Positions 12,220-23,349 of a stretch of DNA of 64,000 nt are shown here, piece after piece. Origin of the DNA: Mesocentrotus franciscanus. Taxonomy: Eukaryota; Echinodermata; Echinoidea; Camarodonta; Strongylocentrotidae. A program made the translations under genes and the position numbers. Each line of letters starts with the position of its first letter. Within the stretch, counting starts at the first letter, position 1. The stretch lies in assembly GCA_037976565.1 (NCBI GenBank), contig CP137679.1, forward strand, positions 7,113,973 through 7,177,972, read 5' to 3'. Under the pieces are notes generated by a model. It saw only the letters and a program-made list of their open reading frames with translations. It had not been told where the DNA came from and made no database searches.

Positions 12220-13463
12220 TTAAAGGCCAGGTTCATTGAAATTTGGAAAAAAGGCAAATCACACCTCTACAGATTGCTGAGAACATTAACAAAATGACTA
12301 AAGTACTTTTAAAGCCCTCACTATTGTGAGGAATAAATTAATTGCAATTTTGATACCCTTTCCAAAACCCACTCACAAAGTGAAATGACGGCGTTATTTA
12401 CATGCGATAAAATGACGTCACATTATGAACAACCTGCAATCACACATTCGGGACAATGTTGGATACCCATTGCAATTTTTAGATATGGGTTAACGTTGTT
12501 TGTATATTTACCGCCAGTTGTGATATTTCCTTTATTTTAGGCACTTTGAATGAGATACACTGAATAAATAATACTTTCTACAAATGTGTATTCGATTTTT
12601 ATGTTATTTACCGTCACATTTGACCATAAAAATCGGAAAATAATCACATATTCTGAGGGCAGCTCAGCGTGTATGTGTCGGATCTGGGAGTGCCTAGGAC
12701 ATTTTGCATGCTGAACTAACGACTCTTCTGGGGCAAAATATGCGACAAGTTTACATATAATTGTCCAAATATTCATTACGAAAATGTCTGATTAGGCCGA
12801 TTAGTTTAGATTTTTGATAGATAAATGGGGAAAGTGGAAGTCGAGAGAAGACTTAGATCAGTCCGGTTCGCGATTCACAGCTAGCTCGATCAAGCGCCGG
12901 GCCGGCTGGCCTGGCTGTGATATGCGGGCTCATGTAGATACGCAGCGACTGCGGCTGCCCCGACAGCTTGTGCTTGTCCATCGACTTCGGCAAAATCTTC
13001 CAGATCTTCTTCTAGGTCTAGATCTCCCAAATCTCCATTGTCGTTGTCGCTGTCCGAGGTACTTCCTTCTTCTATCTCCTCAAAACTCAAATCAAGTATG
13101 CTTTCGTCCATATCGATATTTTCAGGGTGACTTTGATGAAGGTAAACAACGTTGGGTAAGAATGGGTACGGTCCTCAAGAGTCAATGCAATACATGTGAA
13201 TTGCACGCAAACTGCATCGCGCACCGATCAGCTGAGCGGCCCATTGTATTAATTGTTCATTGTGCTACGTCACTCAAAAATCAGCTGACTTACGATGTTT
13301 TCGGGTCTCGAGTGGGGTGATATTTCGTCAAGTTTAATCAACTTTTATAATTTTCGCACGAATTTACAAGTTACACAAATGTGAAAGTTTTACTCAGTGT
13401 AATGTTCTGATTACAATGATACCAAATTCAGTCGATTTCAAAATCAATGAACCTGGCCTTTAA
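12220..13463. mobile_element. 1.24-kb TTAA-flanked transposon remnant (family I)
   Basis: It has perfect 20-bp inverted ends, TTAAAGGCCAGGTTCATTGA, at 12220-12239 and 13444-13463. The outer TTAA may be the target duplication. On the minus strand, 13111-12890 encodes an acidic start MDESILDLSFEEIEEG followed by a Ser/Asp/Glu-rich run and AAYLHEPAYHSQ, then decays. Its GC content differs from the flanks. I see no intact transposase; it is probably an internally deleted copy of a larger element. Confidence 0.8.
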
Positions 13464-15039
13464 GAATGACATTTAAGAATAATGCCTCGATCTGGCACCA
13501 CATTCAGAGTGCAATGGCATAGAAACTTGATTTTTAAGATCAATTAAAGATGAAGATCATTTAAGGCTCAGTAAGAGTGTAATTGTCTTTCAGGAAAAAT
13601 AATAAGAATAACTTCAAATAAATTCCATAACATTGTTGCCATCCTTATATTCTAGCATCCTATCAAATCGTGGCCTGATTATTTTTTAAACATTTTTTTC
13701 TTCTTCAAAATAGTTTTTTAGTACCTTTAAGAAAGTCAGCAGTATCTTCTCCAATCTCCACAAATGTAATTTATCTCGTAGAAATAGAATTTTAAGAATA
13801 CAGTGGACATATACCATTATAGTAAGGATATCTTTCCCCGCTCAGAAATCATAGATTTAATCAATCTAGTGACCTCAGAATTATACAGTTGTTACAAATT
13901 TTTAGAGTGCAGCCTCATTGATACATGACATGGTAAATAACCTCCCAAAAATTGCTTCAAATTCACCATGGCAAAATACAATGACAGCATATTTGTATCA
14001 CATTTCTATATCTGATATAACCCACCAAGTAAGAAGAGTAAGCTTGCGCCGGGCCTTTGTACACGTAGATTGAAAAAAAGAAATCATTCTATTTTGTTCT
14101 GGGATAAGCTCTGCTACAATTGCGGGTAGCTCCACCGAATATATGTCAAAAGATGTTATAAACTCCTCCAACCTACCAGAATTTTCTGTCTAGGGCCTTT
14201 CGTACATGCACAAACTCTTTTTTAGAACACTTACTATTTCACGTCTGAATATGGCTACAGATTCAAATCACATTCCATCCTGTACATTGCCTAATTGTTA
14301 TATTATTCCTATTTATGATATGATAGCGTTTGAGTGTGTTCATGTAATCCTTCACATTTTGTATATTTCGTGCCATATTGTGTGTGTTTTATTATTATCT
14401 ACCTTGAAATCATCCATCTAAGTACAAAAATATATAGTTTTTGCTGTTTTTTAATTATATTTTTAAAGTTTGATTACTATCAGAAAACAGATTGTTTTGA
14501 CAGCTATTGATCATAATGTGTTCAACAGACCATGTGGCTTTGTTGGGCAAGGGTTTTAAATAGTAAAAATCAATACTTGATCCAATTCTTGATACACATG
14601 TATTTCATCTGTTGAGTGCATAAAGGGGGTTAACTCAAATCATGTTACCCAGAGTTAATGTCCTTCTGGCTGTCCGTAAGTGATCTGTACTTGCATTGCC
14701 AGGTGTATTGACTGTTGTGAGCCAGAAGGGCATTAATTCTGTGTTGAATGACTTTCGTTGATGCCCTTTCGCCACGTACACAACACTTCTGTGTTCCGTA
14801 CCTTTCATATTGCCTTTCATAACTGTTTGATAACAAAATCCAACATACAGATTAGTCTGTTTTGGGCATATTTGTAAACAAAGTGATGTAAAGAAAAAAA
14901 TTTACCTTTCATAAAAATCAAGTTTGAAAGCTTAATTAATTGGAAATGCAGAACAATGCAGATTTGATGGTTTGTATTCTATTAATCATACACTTGGTTT
15001 GGGTTAAGTATTAAGACACTGTATACCTTGAATTAGGTT
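13464..15039. other. Intergenic, nothing recognised
   Basis: AT-rich sequence without a supported exon. A GAGCCAGAAGGGCATTAA word at 14717 and its near inverse at 14651 form a loose inverted repeat that recurs elsewhere in the window. Confidence 0.4.
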
Positions 15040-15350
15040 TGAAGGGAGATGGTCGTCAGTTTCCAGGTGCAGAAGATCATAATTCGCTGACACAAGACTT
15101 AGTGGAATTACCATTGATGGGGGTACCAGTCTCGTACACAGCAAACCTGTGGTCCCATCAAGAACTATACCCCCTTGTCTCTCGGGAGTCTTCGGGTGAG
15201 GGGAATGTAAGATTATGACTTTACTATATGGGGTATGGAAGGAAAATGCGGAGCATTACACAAGGCCTGTTGGTCATAAAACTGAAGGCTAATCCTGGTG
15301 ATTGACAACACCCGAATGGTGTCGAATTCCCCATGAGAGCCCAATACTAT
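15040..15350. repeat. Dispersed repeat family F, copy 1
   Basis: It is homologous in inverse orientation to 28722-29057. Shared blocks include the segments around GGTGTCGAATTCCCCATGAG, TGTGGTCCCATCAAGAA and AAGACTTAGTGGAA. It has no coding capacity. It directly abuts the palindromic array. Confidence 0.65.
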
Positions 15351-15351
15351 T

Positions 15352-15945
15352 GGCAAAATTTTGCTTAACCCCGTACTATAGGTGGGGCTAAAGGGGGGTC
15401 TTAGCCCCACCTATAGTCCGGGGTTAAGCTTATTCCACTTTCTTTTCACACTGGCAAAATGTTGCTTAACCCCGTACTATAGGTGGGGTTAAAGGGGGTT
15501 TTAGCCCCACCTATAGTCCGGGTTAAGCTTATTCCACTTTCTTTTCACACTGGCAAAATTTGCTTAACCCCGACTATAGGTGGGGTTAAAGGGGTCTTAG
15601 CCCTACCTATAGTCCGGGTTAAGCTTATTCCACTTTCTGTTCAGACACGTTTACCAAAGTGGGCTAGCCCCACCTATAGTACGGGGTTAGCTGGCCCTGC
15701 AAAATAGCAAGGCTAACCCCGCAATTGTGGTGCTAACTCCTCAATTGCGGTGCCAAGCAAAATGAATGAGAACAGAAACGAAAAATAGTCCGGGACTACG
15801 CAGTGGAGCGAATTAATGAATATTCACGCTATGGCTAGTACGGGGCTAACGAATTGCAGTGAGAAAAGCCAAAAAAGTTAGTACGGGGTTAAGGATAGTA
15901 CGGGGCTAAGCAAAGTACGGGGTTGAGCAAAACAAGTGTGAAAAG
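15352..15945. repeat. Tandem palindromic array, ~100-bp period
   Basis: Three head-to-tail units start at 15352, 15453 and 15552. In unit 1 the arms 15364-15391 and 15401-15428 are inverse at 27 of 28 positions around a 9-base loop. The core word is AACCCCGTACTATAGGTGGG. Further single arms (AGTACGGGGTTAAG variants) continue to 15920. The block closes with AAGTGTGAAAAG, the inverse of the unit's CTTTTCACACT. This suggests a foldback transposon with amplified terminal repeats. Confidence 0.85.
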
Positions 15946-16451
15946 AGTATACTATGCCTCTATAACTTGCTGTGTAGAACATAGGACTCTCAGTTCTAAA
16001 TGTTCAAATAAATAATATCATTCAAAATGTTTTCTTGTTTTATTTTACAGGGTAACTTTTTTCAGACATTTGAGGTTGAGTCATTTTTTAATGCAAATTT
16101 TTCTTGTTTTCTTTCATGCTAGTGTATTTCTGTGATTTGAATTAAAATGCACAATATATCATTAAGGATATTTGAGTCTCTGAATGAAAATGAATGTTGA
16201 GAAAATAACATGTACATGACAATGCATTTTTCATGGAGGCTATTTGGTATACTTGTATCCAGATTCGCAGGCCAGGTGTATTTTTTCAGAAGCCTAGTGC
16301 TTATCAGGTGTTAACCTGTCACAAGAATTTAAGTCGAATCTTAATTATGGTCAGCAAATGCAACATATATAGGAAAAAAGTATGCAAAGCCATAGGATTT
16401 GTGTTGTGTATTCCAGTCATTGTTGGTTGCACACTTGTAATAGTATTCATA

Positions 16452-16545
16452 TTGAGAGCTAGAAGGGTGTTAACACTGATGTTTCATTATACGTTTCATT
16501 ATACGTTTAGTGTAGAGTCGACACCCTTCTGGCTCTCAGCCAACA
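16452..16545. repeat. Inverted repeat (hairpin)
   Basis: TTGAGAGCTAGAAGGGTGT and an inverse GACACCCTTCTGGCTCTCA flank about 50 bp that contain a doubled TTTCATTATACG. The GAGCCAGAAGGG word also occurs at 4976, 14717 and near 36306, so it is a small dispersed family. Confidence 0.6.
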
Positions 16546-17756
16546 TTATAAACCAGAAATTAGAATGACTTCCTATTTTTATAAATTTCATGGCAGTGCA
16601 TATATTTTAAAGTGTAATTGCTTGTGAAAGTACACATCAACATTTTTTAAAAAATCTCATGTACAAATTAAGAGACTCTCCATAATCTAGTTCCTCCAAA
16701 GAAAAATTGAGTGTCAAATTAGATTCAATGTGTGAACTGACAAAATGGTAATCTTTGTAAAGCTGGCATTTGTATTTTTATAATTACTCATTAAGCCTCG
16801 TTTAATATATAGCTGTAAACCGCAGCGATTATAAGAAGATTTCAGAGTGATACACTTCTCATTTCTGTAGCTTATATTAACACAGAGCTCAGTGAAAACA
16901 TGGAAAATCTTTGTTGCATACAGTTACCAACCTGCTGCGGTTTACTGTTTCATATGTGAACGAGACCTTTATACATGTATGTACTTGTATGTGTGATCAT
17001 AAGAAAAACATGAATATTATTAGTGGTGCCTTTTTATATTGAATTGTGATACAAGTCATTGTTTTTTCTCTTGTGTGTGTATAAAAGAAGATTTGGGAGC
17101 TGCATTTTCTACCCAAATCTTCCATCAGTAAGAAATTTGCAATGCACAGTTGTCCACACCCAATGTAAATACTGTATTCAAATATTTTACTTGTTACTTT
17201 AAAATGTCAAAGGCCAGCTTATGGATGAAGTTGGAGTTCCTTTCTTTAGGTACATGTATACTTATATCGTTATGTTCTGGAAATGACAAGGAATGAAAAA
17301 AAAAATGTCTTGGAAATTTAGCAAAACTGAATATAAAAATTCATGTTCACCATCATTTTCAATGAAAAAAAAAACATCTTAAGATGATGTTGTTCCACAT
17401 GTATCTTCTTCATTAGATATTTCAGGCAATTTCCAACAATCTTCATACTTAATGAGAATTCTCACTTCTTAATAAGGAATTAGACCATTTCTATCAAAAT
17501 GATTTTTTCATTTCCGGAACACAAGTTTTTACCCTGTAATGAGAATATATAAAAAGACGATGCTACGCAATGCATTCAAGAATGAAGTTATTTGAATTTA
17601 TCTTGTGGATAAAGAGAGAATTGCTTACTCAAATGTAAATTATGAGAGTTTTATATTTATAAATGATTACCATATGTGATCCAAGATAAAGCTACTTTAT
17701 TGTTTCATGAATGTGTAATCTGGTTTGTGCCTTTGATGATAACCCAAAGTTATACT

Positions 17757-18274
17757 TAAAAAAGGGAAGTAAACCCTGATATTCAGTGAGGTTTAATATA
17801 AGCAGAAAATTGGATTAACAGATCAGTGAAAGTTTGAGCAGTATCAGATTAAAAAATAAGGAAGTTATGAATTTTGAAGTTGTAATCAAACACAAATTGC
17901 CAACACTGATGAATCTTGTGAGCTCCTCTCCAATTTGCTCTGCACAGAAAATTTCATAAATGTTCATTTTTTTGGTTGATGAAGAAATAGATTTATTTCG
18001 TACATTGGTTTCGTACATGGGTTTTGTAAAAGCATATCGAGGGTACATTTTTCATTTAGAGAAAATAGACATTTGTGAATTATATAGTATAGAGCAAAGG
18101 GAAGAGGATCTCGCAAGATATATCACAGAGTTGCCAATTTGTGTTTGAACGATTGCAATGTCGAAAAATCAAAACTTTGTTACTGTAAATCAGAATTTTG
18201 TTCACTGATCTGTGTCTCCAATATCTCTGCTTCTATTAAAACCGACTTAATATCAGGGTGGACTTTCCCTTTAA
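17757..18274. mobile_element. TTAA-flanked foldback MITE (family E), copy 1
   Basis: The ends are AAGGGAAGTAAACCCTGATA and the inverse of TTAAAGGGAAAGTCCACCCT. The interior is itself partly palindromic: CACAAATTGCCAACACTG matches the inverse near 18130. A homologous copy in inverse orientation is at 25477-26165. No ORF. Confidence 0.68.
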
Positions 18275-20138
18275 AGCTCTGATGAATTAAGTGCAGAAGA
18301 AAAAATCTCTTCTGTGAATACAATAAACGTTCTGTGGAGGAAATATTGTTTTTCTCACTCTTGCCTTAAACATAAATTACTCTTTATTGTCCTATTTATT
18401 TTTGTATGCATGTATCTGTGAAATTGAGAATGTGCAAGCAATGTCTTTATACACTTCTAATTGGACTCGATGGACTAAAGTTGCTTGAACCGCCGATGTA
18501 ATTAGCTTAGTTTTTAAGTTGCAAGGTAGAATAAAAATATGTAACAATGCAGGAATTTTTCTATAATATATGTCGTTTCTAAATCACCCTTGACTCATAT
18601 ATTCACAAAACCTGAAGTTGGTCGTCACATACTTGCATATGGGTAAAGTGTGTATTTCGTCATGACGTTGGCATTAACACACGTGCATGCCAAACACCAA
18701 ATTTTTTATAAGTCTTTTCTCATTTTCTGACTAGTCTAACTTATACCATTAAAAAAAAAGAAAAAAAAATATGAATTTCTTCTATATAGACAAATCAAAT
18801 ATTGAAAAGGGATAGTAACCACTGAATTGGAATAGTTTCGGTTTTGAAATTATGGGCATTTAAATGGTAATGACCTTCAGCTCAGCACAATAGCGCTGCA
18901 TTACCAGAACGAGGCAACGTGCTTATGGCCTTCACCCAGCCGCACAAGTTATAAGTAAGGTTTTATGAATATGGGCCAAGAGTGACGTGAAAAACGAAGG
19001 ATACACAGACTGACAGTCACCAAAAAAACATTCAAATAAAACAAAACAAGACAAAACAAGAAATTAAGACTCATTTTGCAGAGGTATTTTAATACAAAAT
19101 ATGTACAGACATATATACAATATTATGAAAGTTTTTTCACCAATTTCACATGAAATATAGTTGGTTTAGTTTCATCAGCACTTATTTCATTTTGAATGTT
19201 TCACGATTGTATTTTCTCAAGTCCTGATTCAAATACGGGAATCAAAATAAACAAAATCTAAATGATTGTTCTTGTTCTGAAACAATATTCAGGGATACAA
19301 CTTTTCAGGCAAAAAAAATAACCTTGGACAATTAAATTGCTATTAAAGGAAGATGTATGTACATGTACATGTGTGCTTGGTAGAGTGAATAGGCCCATTT
19401 ACACAGCCCAAACATTATTTAGAAAGATAGTCAATTTTTTTACTGCCATTTCCACTACTGGAAAAAGCCAGAAAAATGGTGGTGTTTGCTCTTTCCGTTT
19501 TCTTGGTGAGTAGTGCCCATGTGCCACTTGTCGCTGCTCTACATGTGATCACACGGAAGCGAGGGGAGTAATGTGACCAAAAACCAGAATTGTACTGAAG
19601 TTCGAGAGCGGGCATTTACACTGCAAAAATTAGTGAAATTTCAGCAGGCGTTTAACCAAAAAAACAACACTCCAGAGGTGGATTTTTTAATTCCTTTTTG
19701 TCATGGTTGTCGGTAGTTGCTGCAACTACCGAACTAACACTGGAATTGCTTGCAGTGCAAATGCAGCTACTGATAGTGTGAGATATGAGCGAATTTTAGG
19801 TTAGGATTAGGATTATCTTGACGTGTCCAGGGTCATCATTAGGAATAGGTTTGGTTAACTTAGAAATTGAGCGCAATGCATGTGTTATACACTCATCAAA
19901 TATGGGATGTCTTATATCAACGTATGCTTACACTCCACAAAGGTGCAAACAATGATATCACCCGGGCATTGTTAATTAAAGCAGCTGCTTTCAATGCATG
20001 GTGTAATAGTAAAGTTCTTACTTCTTGTCAAATGAATAGACATTAAATATTACAACTAAACATAATTAAAAGCAGGCTTTGAATGTGTTTAGCATGTGAA
20101 GCAACTTGGCTAAAAGACAGAGTAATGCTTGTATGTTT
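18275..20138. other. Downstream of INTS5, nothing recognised
   Basis: AT-rich sequence with an AATAAA on the gene strand near 20148. The expected human-like INTS5 C-terminal segment was looked for on the minus strand and not found. Confidence 0.35.
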
Positions 20139-20288
20139 TTAGGCACCTTTATTTATTTTGGATGGGTGTGTTTGCATACTGAATGTAACCATTATATTGA
20201 GCCTGCTAAAAGCTGCTCTGTGGATACATTTAAATCTGAGTAGGAACAGGACAGAGATGGGCATAGAGGTGTCCAAATTTGTGGATAC

Positions 20289-23200
20289 TTGATGGACTAG
20301 ACTCCTTACAACCTCAGCGCACTTGGACACCAATTCTGCCAACAGGAAGAGAAACACAGAAAGAGAAAATTAAAAAAATAAGCAAAGAAAAAAAAAAGGA
20401 TTGAAGTATTTGCAAATTAGGGAGCCATGTCCAACAACATACATTATAATTTCACATGAATTTTTTTGCCCCATCTCCATTTTGACAAGCATCACAATCA
20501 GTTTGTGACATTTTGGAAATTTCTTTTTGACAGAAGAGCAAAATGCTTACAAATCTTAACAATATTGTCTACTAAAGTGGAGTTTTAAGCAAATGAGGTG
20601 AAAACTTCTTCATAAAATTTGTTTTTTTTAATGATATTTGTTTTACCCGACTGCTAAGAAAGCATGTATATGCTTGTAAGTAAATAACCAGGGGACCGAC
20701 AGCTTTAAGTCCTCTCCGAGGGACTTGGTATTGAGGATTAATGCTTTACCAAAGGGCACGAGCGCCTTGACTTGGTTTTGAACCCAGGACCTCCCGGTTC
20801 AAGACCACTGCTCTACCACTGAGCCATCGCGGAGAGTCAGCAGGGTATTAACTTAGTGCTTGTTTATGACTTGGCTTTCAGCAGGTGAAATCTGCTTTTT
20901 ACTTCCCTCATTTCTACGATTCCTGATGAAGTATTCCACTATGCACTTGACCTGAATAAATCACCTGCGCAGAGAAAAGACACCAAACCATACAAAAGTA
21001 ATAAAGAGATAATTACCTTGCGGGAAAGCTCTGGAAGGTAAGCCCTGTTCATCAGTTTCAATGAAGACTTCTGCTATCGGTGGGTTATCCTACAAAGATA
21101 TATATACAAAGGAGGAAGAGCAAAATAAGTGAATGAAATTCTCCTTTTTACAATATGTTCTCAAGGTTCATCTTTGTACAAAAAAGAAAAAGAAAATACA
21201 GTTGTGAGAAGGGGATTGAAACAAAGTTTAATACTAAACATAAACTTAAAAAAAAAAAAAATCTGAAAATTTATCATAGTTATCTCACAAAAATACCACC
21301 AAAGCGATTATCTTCTGCTAATAAAACCCCTACTGGAGAGTATTCTCGAAGGTCTAGGGTGTTCTAGAATTATATTAAAGATCTCAGGCTACTCGGCGAG
21401 GCTGTACTAAACTAAGGAATGCCATATGCCAATGTCTAGGGGGGAGGGTTGTCCTGGGGTTAGCTCTCCTAGGGAGGCAGTAAGTCATACTCACCCTAAG
21501 GAATGCCCATATGTTACTGAGAAGGACATAGACCTCTCTAGGAGTGAGTTCACTGAAGATTGGATGACACTGGTTCAGGGGTGGGGGAAGGAATCCCGCC
21601 TAAACAAAGCAAATGAAAACATAAGCATTGATGAACTTCTAAAATTTCGACAACTTTTCGACAACATACTCAAGTATGTTGTTTTCAGAGACATTACATT
21701 TTATTTTCATTTTATTTTCACAGGACCCAAAAGGAACACAAAATTTCACATTTTTCTTTTTTCTCCACAATTCGTTCAACTTAGCTGAAAACTTTATCAG
21801 GACCGAGTTCTTTTATTTTATCAACACTTCAGTTACTTTCTTCACATCTTTGCACAGGCGCTCGTTTGCCACACGTGCAATTTCGCACAAAACAATAGGC
21901 ATCAATTGACGGAAAGATAGCTTTGCGCAACACAATGGCTTTGCAAAATTACAAATTTCCAGCCTTAATCAGCTTCATGACAATACTTTTAATGCCGGTA
22001 TTAATTAATTACTGGTATGCACTTGAAATGGTTGAATTATTAGAAACCTTGGGTATATCTATTCTATGATAGGGATATTATTAGTGTGGCATATGAAGAG
22101 TTAAAACCAGAAAGCAAATTTCTTCTGAGCTTTGTTCTTGGCTGGATAGTTTGTATTTAATGGGCTTCTGAGGGTCTTACCAGGTTCATACAGTGGACAA
22201 GGCGGCAGGTGACCAGAAGATGTCCTTTGGAATCTCCTGCAGTCTCATCACGGGATGACTCCCAGTGAGAGATGAGCGTTGCCATAACACTGTACAACAG
22301 ACCAGAGCAGTAGCATAGTGCTGGCTTGGCTAAACAGAAAAAACACAAAAACATAATAATCTCCACAAAAGATACTACAGTGAAACCTGTATACAAAGAC
22401 TACTCAAGTGCAACATGTATAGTGGTCTTTATAGGCAGGTGGTCTTTAAGTAAAGGTTCCTTTAGTACTGGTTTCAATGAGGAACCATAATCTAGGGAAA
22501 TGATAAATGTGTTCTTTATAGACAGGTGGTGGCTAAGGCAGGTTTGACTGTATTTAACTCATTTGGATTATCTAAAGTTTTAAAAGTTAAAAAATAACAC
22601 TTAGTGCAATGTTTCTCTGAATAAAGATATTATCTTTACTATATAACCATGAACATTATTGTCGAGATACTTTTCACAAGCACAAGTTTAATGATTCATT
22701 TCTGCACAGCTATCTGTACCAGGTTCATACAGTGGACAAGGCGGCAGGTGACCAGAAGATGTCCTTTGGAATCTCCTGCAGTCTCATCACGGGATGACTC
22801 CCAGTGAGAGATGAGCATTGCCATAACATGGTACAACAGACCTGCGGGTGATTTCAATATGGATAATATATTAGACATCTTAATCCAGAAAAGTCATTCA
22901 TTCATACTTACCTCTTGAAATGATTTCCAGGACGTCCCACGTGAAAGGATACTCATCAACCCTCTTCTTAATACTCAAATCCCTGAACAAATTAAAGCAA
23001 AACAGGAAGGACAAACCAGTTTACAAATTGTAGGTTGCATAGGCTTATTAACAGGCTTTTCAATTGTATATAAAATACATTAATATTTTTAACAGATACT
23101 ACTAAATATTTTTCTTTGGTCAAGATTAATAGCTTCTGATGAGGTTTGAATTGTATAAAATAACATTCTACAATTATGTTAGGTCTAAAGTTTTTGTTCT

Positions 23201-23318
23201 TAAGTAATCATTTCACCAAAGGACAAATGAGATTGACAGAGAGAGAGAGGGAGAGGGAGAGGGAGGGAGAGAGAGAGGGAGGGAGGGAGGGAGGGAGAGA
23301 GAGAGAGGGAGGGAGAGA

Positions 23319-23349
<31 letters not shown>

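Noticed and set aside
12814..13320. 168-residue plus-strand ORF
   Set aside because: It lies inside the TIR-bounded element, antisense to the acidic ORF, with no recognisable domain.
15352..15945. CRISPR-like array
   Set aside because: The period is about 100 bp, the whole unit repeats with no unique spacers, and the organism is an animal; the arms are long palindromes typical of foldback elements.
16233..16568. 111-residue ORF with a hydrophobic stretch
   Set aside because: Overlaps the 16452-16545 inverted repeat, lacks splice context and resembles no family.
20139..20357. Confident INTS5 terminal exon
   Set aside because: Phase fits, but the sequence after VHQ does not resemble the family tail and the frame runs over an AATAAA, so it is left as tentative.
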